Origin: Pararge aegeria
Taxonomy: Eukaryota > Arthropoda > Insecta > Lepidoptera > Nymphalidae
NCBI RefSeq assembly: GCF_905163445.1
Contig: NC_053204.1
Span: 2,053,501 to 2,117,500 of the forward strand
Direction of reading: 5' to 3'
DNA: 64,000 nt
Below, in pieces: positions 21,691-32,915 of the stretch (its first letter is position 1; each line of letters begins with the position of its first letter). The position numbers and the translations under genes are program-made. Below the pieces are notes generated by a model that was given only the letters and a program-made list of their open reading frames with translations, was not told the origin of the DNA and ran no database searches.

Positions 21691-22365
21691 CTCCAGGTTC
21701 TTTAGCAAGCTAAGACTATGCCAAAAAGTTGATTGGCTTCTCAGTTAGGACGCTGTAATGGCCGGTACACGGCCGGTGGTAGTTACAATCCACTGGCTCA
21801 CTACTACAGTCACGAGTGCAGGCGCACGTCCAACCCGTACCCCCAACTACCCCCTCTACTTGTGTACGTGAGACAATGTATGTGTATCTTCTCAATAGAT
21901 ACACACACATACAAGGAAGGACAAACAAACAAACACATTTTCGCATTTATAATTTTAGTAAGTATGCCAGAAATATGTTGGAATCATGAGTCGCGTAATT
22001 ACCGAATCAACCACTTTAAGTAATCCTTCACAGTTGCGCATTTAAACCAGCGATATGCGAGCAGCCACCAAAGTTGAACATTAGTAACCCAAGTAAATCT
22101 ACGTATCCCAGAAGTATGTGGGAATTATTCAAAACCCGGGACCGGGTGTGCATATGATCATACCGCGGGCGAACTAGTTACAGCGGCGCTCCAACTTGTC
22201 TAAGTTTAAAGATTTAAAACCCTATCCCGGGCATATATCACTCACTGGGTGGGGTCGACATGTGTTAAGATCTTTTGGGACAAATCCGAAAACTATAAAA
22301 GGGTAAAAATCTAGCTAAATAGAATCTGCGTGTGCAATTAATTAACTTAATATTTAAAAAAAAAC
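21691..22365. other. Anonymous stretch
   Basis: Overlapping frames on both strands at 21716-22023 show no motif. No assignable repeat. Confidence 0.3.
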
Positions 22366-22830
22366 GTGTGTGTACTTATGTACACTGTGAAAAGTTATAC
22401 TTTGGCGTAACAAGATAAAAATCTTTTCAAAAATTTTACCTTTCGTCTTATTCTACGTTTGTAGAAAAAAACACACTAAACTACTAAACTACACTAACAA
22501 TAGAAAAAAGATATTTTATACATTGAAAGTTTATTATAACGCACTATCTAGTTAAAGTTTATTTAAATATCACAAACAAAATATTTCTACATAATTAAAG
22601 AAATGGGCATAATAAACATTTTTAAATTTGGAACAATAATAGACAGTTAGTTATCGGAAAACCATCACTCAATATTAAAAAATGAGATTTTGTACAATTG
22701 AATCAATTATATCACCGGAATGAGCCCACAGACTTTGAAAATTCAAACCTTATAGCTAACTTCAGGATGTCGGTTTTTTGTGACGGTGTGCATGCGCATC
22801 GTAAAGATTTACTCTCATCATTTTTCCCTA
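22366..22830. repeat. Family I copy 1
   Basis: About 460 bp shared with 49190-49620 in the same orientation: GTGTGTGTACTTATGTACAC, AAGATAAAAATCTTTTCAAA, CATTGAAAGTTTA, ACAATTGAATCAATTA, TAACTTCAGG(A/G)TGTCGG and CCCTAACGCGCCA. Copy 1 has an AT-rich insertion of about 80 bp near 22545-22640. No coding capacity; class unknown. Confidence 0.7.
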
Positions 22831-23337
22831 ACGCGCCAAAAGAAGAATAACTTCAAAAATGCATAATACTATTTCATCAGCTAGAAAATAAAATTTACAA
22901 ACATGTGCAGCCTAGGTCCATTTCGATGTCACACGTCTGTGTCGGTAACGTAACTAGCCTTCCACTAGATGAGATGAGAGAAAAATCAAAAATAACTGCC
23001 CAAATTTCGAGGGGACCTGTGAGGTCGACAAGTGATGTCTGTTATCTGAACTAAAGATCAAACGATCTTTAAACCATGCAAGCTACTGTATCCTTACCAG
23101 TTTAAAATTTAAATTTAATTGGACTTGTCCCTAAAACACAGTACGCGTGTACACACTAGTCCGGTTAAAACTTTAACGAGCGCGGTGCACCACAGATGAC
23201 AATCTAGTTGCCGTGATAACTTCCTGCATAATAAATTAAGCATCTTTAATTATGAGGGTACTTCTGAATTTTGCAGTTATTTCACAGCTTAAACTGTTGA
23301 ATGCAACGGTTCAACATATAAATGGTGAGTGCGGGGC
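22831..23337. other. Anonymous stretch
   Basis: Nothing I can support. Confidence 0.35.
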
Positions 23338-23600
23338 ACTGCCTCGTTGATCTAGTAGCTAGAATGTTCCACTGCAGATCATGAAGTCCTGTGTTCGATA
23401 TTGGGCCCACTAATGGGCAAATCCTCTCTCATAGGAGTGACTATATTAGAGCATAAACCCACCACGCTACTCCAATGCGGTTCAGTGGGCTTTAACAACT
23501 ATTATCACATGTCATAATAGCCACGACCGTTGACTTAACTTACTTTAAATGAGGCAGTAACGGTAAAAGCCCGCCAACCTACATTAGAGCAGCGTGGTGT
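23338..23600 (+). repeat. SINE-D copy (tRNA-headed)
   Basis: Reference for Family D. Head GCCTCGTTGATCTAGTAGCTAG (A-box type) with B box GTGTTCGATATTGG; body CCTCTCTCATAGGAGTG, AGAGCATAAACCCACCACGC and CGGTTCAGTGGGCTTTAAC. Other members differ more among themselves than in Families A to C. Confidence 0.65.
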
Positions 23601-23854
23601 GTTTACGCTGTAGATTTTCAGTTTTTTACAAGAGAGAAAACCTGTGCCAACAGACTGGTAGATAAAGACACAAGTTTAGTTCAAGGTTCTGTGACAAGGG
23701 CTCCTTTCTTTATATCATAGTGACAAATAATTTACCTTTCTAGAAAGAGTTACGGTAAAACATAATATACGAATATGTTTATTCTGGTACATACCTGAAA
23801 CAAAAGGAGAATCTTAATTAGAATACAAAACCTTTTATAATTCTATTAGTTTAT

Positions 23855-24035
23855 GCTGGCTCGTCCAGTGGTTAGCATGTCCAACTAATGATCGCAAGGA
23901 CCTTGGGTGGATTCCCGGACGGGGCCAAGAATTGTAGGGTATTGGGGATTTATTCTGTTGATTGCAGAGTATTTTGTGCCGTTTTTCAGTTACTGTCGCT
24001 TTCACATGGCTACTGCAATTGAGTAATGATAAAAC
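23855..24035 (+). repeat. SINE-D-type head, diverged body
   Basis: CTGGCTCGTCCAGTGGTTAG with GGATTCCCGGACGGGGCC as a decayed B box. The body (GATTGCAGAGTATTTTGTGC) differs from the reference copy. Confidence 0.5.
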
Positions 24036-25093
24036 GGAAGAGTTCATTTAATCAAATATATAACATCCATAGCTATCCTGTAGTACGTATCTATAATAAA
24101 AATTTAAAGACACACACACACACATATTGTTCTACTAGTTAAGCCCTTTACTACTACAAAATAAAAATCAATAATGTTAAGGGGATTGTCAAAAACTATT
24201 TAATCTGCCACTGTGACATGGTGAAGAACACTCTCGAGTAATTTGCCATTTTAAAAAAGAAACAGTATTAAAATGGGCTTTTCGATTTATCAGTTACATC
24301 CGTTAGTTTTTTTTTTTTGTATGCATAAGTGACGTTTGACAGCAGAGATCGCTAGATTTACGCCTGTAGAAAGCCTGTAGGGAGCTACGTTATCACCCTG
24401 CAGTAGCTACGACGGCGTAGACAGAAACACAGGCCCTCACGTCAAACTTAAAACACCCGTCGCTTATACGTGGGTAGTTCAAAAATAAATATTGAATGGA
24501 ATAAAATAAATAAATGGAATACACAATCGTAAATGCGCTGTCAAATTCGATTAAGCTATCGAAGAATCGAATTAGCGATCGAACGAAAGAATCGATATCA
24601 ATTGGAACGAGTGGAGCGCGTCGGTTTGTTACTCAATTACGCCGTAACGTCCGAACGGGACACAATTGCATAAAACGGCACGTTTATACATATTTTAAAC
24701 AGCCTTTTACACTGCTTCAGTTCTAACGACTGTAAGCGACATTTTAAATTGCTTTCATTTTTGTTAACAGATTTAAAAGAAGACCAAGTTTATATACTAG
24801 CGCACTGAGGCCAGGGTTAAATACATTGAAAGAAACGTATTGTTCATTATTTACTTTGTTCTTAGACTATTCAACCTATAAAATGTCCATATTTTTTTTT
24901 TTTGTGACGTGTGTAGAACTAACGGTCAACGTATTACATGTTACTTCTTGCAAATTTCAAGATTCTGGATTCATGGGAAGTTACCCTTTAATTTTAATTT
25001 CTAGCAAGTATTCAAATATACATATCAGCATAAAAGGAGAAATAGACTCTTGACATACTTTTTGTGAACTATAAATTTTTTTTGCACACTACT
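24036..25093. other. Anonymous AT-rich stretch
   Basis: Contains an AC microsatellite (about 24111-24124) and, at 24328-24440, a GC-richer block bounded by ACGTTTGAC and GTCAAA-type words that may be a small inverted-end element. Frames are short. Confidence 0.3.
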
Positions 25094-25129
25094 TTCGTAG
25101 CTAACAAAGTAAACTATGTTAGCTACGAA
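25094..25129. repeat. Perfect 13-bp hairpin
   Basis: Arms TTCGTAGCTAACA (25094-25106) and TGTTAGCTACGAA (25117-25129), 10-nt loop. Confidence 0.8.
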
Positions 25130-25463
25130 CGGAGTGTTCATTTTAAAATGATAATTTTATAGCCCAGCGCATGACAGCAATAATGTATGAATGTAATTGT
25201 TTGTTGTTTAGAGGTGCTCTTATCACAGGTGGCGTGGAATCTCAAGCTAAAAAAGAAAGTTCTAATGCACTTACAGCGTTTTGATCCACAACAGCCGTAC
25301 AAACCGAACGGAAAATATAAATATTTCATTCGAAGCGAGCATGCCCATTCTACGTACGTATTGTTCCGGGATATTTAATTTAAATACCAATTTTGAAAAT
25401 GCTTGTTGTGCATTTAAACAGATTAAACAGGGAACATAAATTTTTACGACTTTTTAATACTGA

Positions 25464-25600
25464 CACTCGTTGGGTCTAGTGATTAAAATGTTTGGCAACA
25501 GATCTCAAGTTCTAGTTCGATTTACGAGTTGAATTGATTGGGTTTTCCTGTCAAAAATTGTCGGTACTACGATTTCAATGAGGTGTGACAGTAATTTCCG
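25464..25600 (+). repeat. SINE-D-type head
   Basis: ACTCGTTGGGTCTAGTGATTA and the B-box-like TAGTTCGATTTACG. The body (GGTTTTCCTGTCAAAAATTG) is short and unlike the reference. Confidence 0.45.
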
Positions 25601-25735
25601 CCTATTTTCGAAAATCAGAAATTTACTACGTACTGTTCTTTGTTATGGAGCACTATGTAGATGATTTCTTTTAAATAATTAAACACTTTGTATATTTGTT
25701 GCGAAGATTACCGAGGCAAATAACTTAGAAAATTC

Positions 25736-25815
25736 AGAGGTGCGTTGCTGGGATTCGAACTCAGCCCCCCGAAAGTGAAGGCGAAGTCGTAACCTTTCAC
25801 CGCTTACTATTAGCA
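25736..25815 (-). repeat. SINE-B head fragment
   Basis: GCTGGGATTCGAACTCAG (B box in reverse) and CCGAAAGTGAAGGCGAAGTC. Ends at CCGCTTA; the body is missing. Confidence 0.65.
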
Positions 25816-26345
25816 TTAACATAAACAATTAGTTAAAATAGCCGATAGCTTGTTTAACGCGATGAAATAAAATGTACTATTTTTAACGGAGCTAAGATTT
25901 TACTCAAATTTTTGGCTACTGTAATGCAGAAGATATTTGTCTATCCAAAGATTAGCGATCTTAAGCTTTATGGAACTATCAAAGACATCGTCTCGTAGGA
26001 TCTCGGAGGTCGAAGTTTATTTAGCTTGCAAGTAACATATGTTACGTTTTAATAGAGCTGTCATGGAGACATACCCACACTCTTTTAATAGAAACGTGAC
26101 AAGGGTCCGCCTTGGACAGGATGTGACATACACCTTATGAAGTAGGTATCGACGTCTTATAACTTTATTGGATGTAAGAAAATTCTATCAAGGAAAGGAT
26201 TTCCTCGAAAGTTAAGAGGTATGGGCTGAGTCAAACATAAAACGCTCGACATACACAAGTAGTATCAGGTGATTTATTTTCAACTAGAAATGCCCCGAGG
26301 CTTGAACATAGAACATTTATCGCAAGAGAATCTGTACGGTGCATT
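25816..26345. other. Anonymous stretch
   Basis: No repeat or gene identified. Confidence 0.35.
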
Positions 26346-26349
26346 TTTT

Positions 26350-26480
26350 TCTTTTTCAATCTTTATACTCCACACCATACAGACCTTCCGCAGTTTAGTT
26401 TCTACGCACGCTTCGCCCCGACACCGGAGCATCCTCAGGAGATGATGACTTTACGAGGAATTGCCAAGTGACTTGTTCAT
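26350..26480 (+). repeat. Family K copy 1, interior only
   Basis: TACTCCACACCATACAGA, CTACGCACGCTTCGCC and GGAGCATCCTCAGGAGATG are the core of Family K, seen also near 30590 and 60660. No inverted terminus remains here. Confidence 0.6.
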
Positions 26481-26854
26481 TCTCAACATCATAACAACAA
26501 TGTAGTTATCACTATCTTATATGTATGAACACTTCATTACGCACACCTACACGTATTTAATAATTTTTATACTTGAAAACAAAATCTGAGTAGTAACTCA
26601 CTGAGTAATCGGAGTCGGTATTTTAATTTTCAAAAATACTGTATTCAACAACAAATCCTCTTAGAGCGGCCGCAGTCAGTTGAGAGTGTACTCGGGAGGT
26701 ATGTTTAAACATTCGCTGCCTGCACCTGGGTGATACAGGTGCGGGCACTTTAACAGGCAGAACGCGATTCGTAAATATAAATTATACAATGTAATAAATG
26801 TTTTTAAACTCTAAGCACTGATTGGACAGAGTTCAATTACCGCGCACGCTTTTC

Positions 26855-26918
26855 ATTAAAGTTGCAGTAAGTTAAGTCATAGCAACATTAAAGTTGCAGT
26901 AATTTAAGTCATAGTAAG
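26855..26918. repeat. Tandem duplication, 32-bp unit x2
   Basis: ATTAAAGTTGCAGTAAGTTA at 26855 recurs at 26887 with few changes; units are 26855-26886 and 26887-26918. Confidence 0.8.
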
Positions 26919-26964
26919 CGACTTCACGAGAGCGGCATAGTCGCATTGGCGACAAAGCTTTTAA

Positions 26965-27055
26965 ATGGTAAAAAAAAAATCCTGAAGGCCTGAAAGTTCT
27001 CCATAATGTTTTCAAATAGTTGTGAATCAATCCGCACTTGGCCAGCTATTTAAGC
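26965..27055 (+). repeat. SINE-B fragment
   Basis: AGGCCTGAAAGTTCTCCATA and TCCGCACTTGGCCAGC. Head and tail are missing. Confidence 0.55.
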
Positions 27056-27183
27056 TATAGTCATATTCCTTATCTGTTAGTGATGAATCTGTCAACGGAT
27101 TTTATTGAAACAGTCTTTCATAGAAAGTAAAAACTGTCCAAATAATAATAAAATTAGCTTTTTTCGGCAAAGTATTAATTTTA

Positions 27184-27525
27184 CTAGCTAGTTTCTAGTA
27201 AAAATTTGCAAAGTAAGTAACATAGGCGGACATGTCTTTGTATCCTATTTGACGAGGTCGAGGGACATTCAAGGATAAAAACAACAAAACCTTCTCCATC
27301 AAAAAGGCAATAAATAGATTTTATAGAAGTTTCCACCAGCAGATAGTGTCTCACAAAAACTTCCTTATGAATTCGATTTCTTTGGTTCCAAAACTTCATT
27401 AGATTCCTTATTATGTTCCCGCTATCTGCCGTACAATGTGACCGCGACCATGTGTCAATGTAACTGAAAACCGTATTAGTTGAGCGGGAACTGTTGAAAC
27501 TACTAAACGAAAACTCACTTAACAT
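27184..27525 (-). other. Unrecognised 113-codon open frame
   Basis: Starts with a Ser/Phe-rich stretch and has an aromatic, Arg-rich middle; I recognise no domain. It lies just upstream of a plus-strand LINE reverse-transcriptase remnant, so it may be antisense of LINE sequence. GTGTCAATGTAACTGAAAACC near 27450 recurs near 28055, which also suggests repeat origin. Confidence 0.15.
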
Positions 27526-27587
27526 CAGTTATATTGTTGTTATTAAAAGACACATGATTTACACTTTACTGTTTTGAATGTTGCTTT

Positions 27588-28015
27588 TTTGCCGATTTAT
27601 CTAAAGCTTTCGATTCAATATCTCATCGTTTTTTTTATTACGGAAACTGGAAATTTATTGTTTAACGGGAAGTGTGTTCAACTGGTTTCGATGCTAATTT
27701 AATTTATATATTAATAACCGCTAATAGCTTGTACAAATTGAAAATTAATGTAACTCGGAGAATTACTGAGATTTCAAGATTGGTGTTCCTCAAGGGAGTG
27801 TGCTAGGGTTAATTTTCTTTAATCGCATAGACCCAACAAAGGCTCGAATTATTCATATCTATTGTACATTTTTTTCTGTGATCGTGGTAAATCTCCTAAA
27901 CGCGACGCGCAGTTATCGCCATCATCTCACTACCATATAATTCTCATGTAATGTACGCATCAAAAGATATTTACCACCTATGAATAAAAATATTTTCGAC
28001 TTTGACTTTAACAAA
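27588..28015 (+). pseudogene. CR1/L2-like LINE remnant: RT motifs and 3' tail
   Basis: Two reverse-transcriptase motifs are legible on the plus strand: DLSKAFDSISH (27594-27626) and GVPQGSVLG (27782-27808), which lie in different frames. About 95 bp on, the Family F 3' end follows (ATCGCCATCATCTCACTACC, ATGTAATGTACGCATCAAA, CGACTTTGACTTT to 28010). The order fits one LINE copy with a large internal deletion and links Family F to a CR1/L2-like LINE. It cannot encode a working enzyme. Confidence 0.7.
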
Positions 28016-29565
28016 GTAACCGCTCAGCGCTATACAATGATACCGCACCCGTAGGACAATGTAACTGAAAACCATATTATTTTGACGTAAAATGTTGGTC
28101 AAATCAAGTAAGTAATTACCGACTCGCGTAAACAGACCAATTAAATTTACATGAAAATCATCTTGAAAGCGTTATCATTTTTTATATCACGAGACGCGAG
28201 TTTAGCCATATTCATCATATCCATTACATTTAAGGTATTAAATTGAATGTTAATTGATACCCTGTGATTTTTTTTTTGCACTACAACTAACAACTAGGTT
28301 TGGACTGTAGCGTCACTCACCGTTAAGTTTGATTTGTATCCTTTCAAACCGCTATTTTGCCCTCTTGGAGCATAGTTAAGCACGTCCAAAAATAAAACTG
28401 AAATTCGGGATTCGTATAGTGTTAGACATAATTGCCGCATACCAGGTATAACAAAGGCAGAAATACATTTTTCATTTTATCGTCGAAAACTGAAATAAAA
28501 ATCATTCATATTCGCCGAATTTCGCTTGTATTTCGCATATTGTTCGTTAGATTTTTTTAGGTGTTTTACGAAATATAGACAATGCAGAATTAATTCCAGC
28601 ACTACATACAATATTCGTGAGGAACCGAACCTTCAACAATATGAGCTTTAAAATAAAACGAAACAATCGGCTTATTTATGTTTACTAATGTACATCCATA
28701 CACATAAAGAGAATTGAAGTATCCGTCTGTAATTTCGAAATCATCGTCATCATGATCAACTCCATCCATTCCTTAGAAAAACGAAGGCAAGTGTTATATC
28801 TGTTATATCAGATAAGTACTTGTATCAATGTGCGTATTCCGAGATAACCTGCGAAAAAAAACTTCCATTCTAAATTTTCCTAGGCCTATTCACGCCCATT
28901 TTTTAATCTGTATGGTTTTTTATTTTCGACCTGACGCCTTTTAAAACACTTTATAATTGTATTTTTCTTTTTTTTAATAGTGTGGTTAATATTAATCTAT
29001 TTAATTCTTACTATGTTTACTTCCAATTTAATTTGATTATTTTTGACCGGATTAACTTGTTGGGTATACCTGGAATTGATAACTGTACTCTCGACTAATG
29101 ATAATACAGTGTATCCTAGGTAAATCTAATGAAAAAAAACAAAAAAAAAAAACTTTGAATGAATGCGAGCCGGATAACATTTTTATGATTATTTGATTAA
29201 ATTATGTAATAAAATTCCCACGAAATATTATCGAATTTTTAAAATAACAAATATATTTTACAAAGAAGCTGTTTGTATGTACAAACGCAGTCTTCTAGGA
29301 GAGCGGTTGAAGAATATAAACCGTGGAAGTAATACACACGACGTGACTTTAAAGTCACGCCCGGCGCTGAGCAAGCGGTGCTAGATCGAGGCCGTTGGAT
29401 GTCAAACAAATATTGGTAACTGCATATTGCAGCTCGCGACTCCGCACACGCGGGCGTGCTCGGTAGGACAAACGATGGCAAAATTGGCATTTTCCAAAGT
29501 ATCTTTGAACTCAAACGTATTTAAAAAACTTTTCATATTTCTTTTTAAATCTATTCATATTTTTG
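28016..29565. other. Anonymous AT-rich stretch
   Basis: Long, very AT-rich, poly-A/T runs (28267-28277, 29140-29152). The antiparallel frames at 29193-29514 have no motif. No repeat assigned. Confidence 0.35.
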
Positions 29566-29785
29566 ACGGCCGATTGGCGCAGTGGTCAGCGACAATGCTT
29601 TCTGAGTCCAAGGCTGTGGTTAGTATTTTTATGAATAATATTATTAAATACTTATAATATACATATAAACACCCAAACACTGAAAAACATTCATGTTCTT
29701 CACACAAACATTTTCCAGTTGTGGGAATCGAACCCACGGCCTTGGACTCAGAAAGCAGGGTCGCTGCCCACTGCGCCAATCAAAA
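29566..29785. repeat. Two SINE-A copies fused head-to-head
   Basis: A forward head (29566-29615: GCCGATTGGCGCAGTGGTCAG) breaks off and continues directly as a reverse copy (29618-29784) that ends in its own head, GGTCGCTGCCCACTGCGCCA. The two heads form an inverted repeat of about 50 bp around an approximately 120-bp centre. Antiparallel frames here are SINE translation. Confidence 0.75.
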
Positions 29786-29954
29786 AGTTTAAATAATAAA
29801 AAAGAAAAGAAACGACACCACACACGCCCGATTGCTACATCCACACAGTGGCACAGTATAGGGCAGTCGAATCTGGCAACAATTTCCTTTAGAATGCCGT
29901 TGGCCGGTGGTACGTAAACGCTGTAGGAGAGAGGCTGCTTTGTTACGCATTATG

Positions 29955-30025
29955 GCAAAAAATTCACCTCCCTTCTCACTTTGGGAGGAGACCCGAGCCC
30001 TGTACTAGACCGGCAATATGATGAT
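29955..30025 (+). repeat. SINE-B tail fragment
   Basis: CCTTCTCACTTTGGGAGGAG and CCCGAGCCCTGTACTAG. Everything upstream of this is absent. Confidence 0.55.
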
Positions 30026-30369
30026 GGCAAAAAATTCATTTTTTACTGCGTCTGCGAACATTTTACAGGCGCTACAGCGCCACGGCAGCCTTTACAGCAT
30101 TCTAAAGGCGAACTATTAAGCGAACTCTTCTGAGGCCTACACGCGCGGCTAAGCCCCGAAAGCCTTCATAATCAATATAAGCAAACGTTTATTGAAACAA
30201 GGTACGCGATTAATTATTAAATTAATTAGTTTAAAATCACCGGATGTTATACGAGTCACGCGCCACGTGTTTGTTTGTTGACACACGTACTATTTACCGC
30301 ATGAACACGAAAAGTCTCTTAATTTACCGGTTAATATTGAACAAAAAAAATGTATGGGCTGGGTTCTGG

Positions 30370-30440
30370 CAGTGGCGTTCACTTAACACATGCACGAAAG
30401 CACTGCCTACCCTAAAATTTATATATAACTAGTATAGAAG
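30370..30440 (+). repeat. hAT MITE, left end
   Basis: CAGTGGCGTTCACTTAACAC and GCACGAAAGCACTGCCTACC match the left end of the complete element at 48644. No right end was found, so no target duplication can be tested. Confidence 0.55.
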
Positions 30441-30559
30441 GAGAATTTTTGCCCTTTTTATGCAATTGACCTGCTGAATGCATACCCCGGTAAGGCACCC
30501 GATGCACGCATCGCAACGGGGTTTAGGGATTTGAAATCAGAACATTGGACAATTATGAA

Positions 30560-30795
30560 AATTGGTATTTCTAATTTCTTCAATCCTTATACTCCATACC
30601 AAACAGATCTTCGGCAATGTACCCTCTACGCACGTTTCGCTCCGAAATCAGAGCATCCTCAGGAGATGTTGACTTTACAATGAAAAATTGTTAAGACTAA
30701 ACTTAAACTAAGACTAGCACTTAAGACTAGCAAATGAAGTTTAATTTTCATAATATATCATGGATTTCCGGAAAGTAACGCCGGCTTCTATCCAA
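30560..30795 (+). mobile_element. Family K copy 2, right end with TIR
   Basis: The core (CTCCATACCAAACAGATC, CCTCTACGCACGTTTCGCTC, AGCATCCTCAGGAGATGTTG) is followed by a 59-bp right terminus (30737-30795) ending GGCTTCTATCCAA. That terminus is the reverse complement, with 5 differences, of the left terminus at 60554-60612. A TIR DNA element without transposase; the left end is missing here. Confidence 0.65.
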
Positions 30796-31565
30796 CAACC
30801 AAATAAAATGAAAACACCTTATCCAATACCAGTAAATAATATATATTTTAGTTCACTTTACACACAAGCCAAATTAATATACAACTCTTTAACACCACCT
30901 CTCGGTTCCGAAGTTCCAATCAAAGTGTTTTCAAAATAAGGAATCCCCTCCCCAGCACTGACCCGAATGAATACCGAACAGACCATGCGAACTCAGACGA
31001 AATCCTTTTATTTTTCAAAGTCAATATACAAATATTCTTAATCAAACTACTTACTTGATTATTTTAAAATTACAATAACATCTTAATATATTTGAAACCG
31101 GACAAACTTAATCATATATTTAAAATCATGACACATACGTACTTAAAGTTATAGTTAAACACCCCCTCAAAAAATTCCACACCCTCTCTGACCGTCAGGT
31201 ATTACATGATGGCAACAATGTAACACCAATCTCTAGCGCTCGCTGAACTCTCAAACGCGACCTGAATTGCAAATGTCTCGCAACACAGTAGGTGGCCCTC
31301 TGGTATTGCGATGAACCTCGCCACCCAGCCATCTACGACACGTAAGATCACTAAAAGAGAGGGCGTGATTGAAAAGACACCGTGATTCACAAATTTTTTT
31401 GGCAGTGAGAATGGTAAAATATTAGAAGGGATAAAACTGTGAATGCTTGGTACAATTTGACTCGAAAAAAATGCCTAGGAAAAGGTAACATGCTTTTTTT
31501 TAATATATTAATTATAGGAAAAGGTTACAAATCCTTTTCCCCTAATTGATGCCACACATGACACA
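30796..31565. other. Anonymous stretch
   Basis: No repeat or gene that I can support; the minus frame at 31202-31390 has no motif. Confidence 0.35.
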
Positions 31566-31672
31566 CAGGGTTCAAGCGGCTCAAAACCGTGGAGTTTGGA
31601 ACACCCTACAAAAGACCTATGCATAGCAGTGGACGTCTATCGGTTGATGTGATTATGATGATGAAGCTTTGA
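31566..31672 (+). repeat. Family G: RTE-like LINE 3' terminus
   Basis: ACCGTGGAGTTTGGAACACC, AAAAGACCTATGCATAGCAG and GGTTGATGTGATTATGATGATG. This is the extreme 3' end of the LINE, with a GATGAT-type tail. Confidence 0.6.
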
Positions 31673-31789
31673 ATGCTTAAATTGTTTTGTTAGTTTTTCT
31701 TCATTAAAAGCAAACAATTTGCGATGCCAAAAATAAGGAGTAAACACAACGTAACCCGTTCAAAGGCAGACACAAAATATATTTATTGT

Positions 31790-31903
31790 TATAAGATTGC
31801 TCACCGGATGGTAAGTGGAAAAACCATTGGTAATAATAAACAGAGCAATCTTCGCAGGACATGCAAGAATACGTGCTACATAGTGCCGCCCTGTGTGCAT
31901 TAA
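31790..31903 (-). repeat. Family E copy, truncated
   Basis: GGATGGTAAGTGG, AACAGAGCAATCTTCGCAGG and GTGCCGCCCTGTGTGCATTA. Directly abuts the SINE-C copy at 31904. Confidence 0.65.
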
Positions 31904-32191
31904 CCCTTGACTGCAATCTCACCAGATAGTTAGTGGCGATACAGTCTAAAAGGGTGGCGGGCTAACCTGGTAGGGAGTACGGTTGTCATACCCCTTATCG
32001 GTTTCTACGCGACCTCGCACCGGAACACTAAATCGCTTACCAAGTCATTGTCGGTAGGGTTGTAACTAGCCAGTGCCAAAGCCTCCCACCAGACCAGACC
32101 AGAGAAAATTCAGAAATTATAAATTCCCCTGCCGGGAATCGATCCCGGGACCGCCTACTTAAACTCACAGCGCTCGCCGTTGCGCCAGGGA
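31904..32191 (-). repeat. SINE-C, full-length copy
   Basis: Reference copy of Family C, read on the minus strand. The head is CCTGGCGCAACGGCGAGCG with B box GGGATCGATTCCCGG (near 32134); then GAATTTATAATTTCTG and a GGTCTGGTCTGGTGGGAGGC block, GGCTAGTTACAACCC-type and GCGTAGAAACCGATAAGG words, and the end GGTGAGATTGCAGTCAAGG. Non-coding; the minus frame through it is spurious. Confidence 0.85.
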
Positions 32192-32665
32192 GGTCGCCAA
32201 AAATATATACACTTACGCAAAAGACATATCTCTCTCGACGGATAGGACCCATGCATGTATGGGACCCTCAATATATATACCTCGATGATCGTACGTTACA
32301 GGGTTTATGTGTGGCCGGGGGCATAAAAACTAATATAGAGCGGCTTAGATTGTTGTAAAATAGACCCTTCCGAGACACCTTCCCAGATAACACCGGCTAT
32401 AAAATCAACTATAAAACGGTACGCGGAAAAATTCACTACCTACCACCAAAAACATACATACCCGGCGATGGTAAAAGTAATGGAGTAAAAAAAAGGATAG
32501 TTGAGTCACAAATAATTATTGCAGGATGTGGTAAGTGTACCACATTCCAGGTAATCAGAATGAAATACTTACCTTAAAAGTCTCAAAAGCCTTAAGACTG
32601 CTAGAAAGTTTTTATTTATTTTAAATAAAAATATATTAATAAATAAATATAATAAATAATAATAA
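32192..32665. other. Anonymous stretch
   Basis: No repeat or coding signal that I can support. Confidence 0.35.
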
Positions 32666-32915
32666 ATATCCTACGACAGTACACACATCGCCACCTAGCC
32701 CCAAAGTAAGCGTAGCTTGTGTTATGGGTACTAAAGATGACTGATGAATATTTTAATGAATTATATATACATAAATACTTAGAAAATACATATAAACACC
32801 CAGACACTGAAAAACACTTATGCTCATCACACAAACATTTTCCAGTTGTGGGAATCGAACCCACGGCCTTGGACTCAGAAAGCAGGGTCGCTGCCCACTG
32901 CGCCAGTCGGCCGTC
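32666..32915 (-). repeat. SINE-A, full-length copy
   Basis: Runs from the tail (CTACGACAGTACACACATCG) to the head (CCCACTGCGCCAGTCGGCCGTC), with an intact B box in reverse. Frames on both strands are SINE-derived. Confidence 0.85.
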
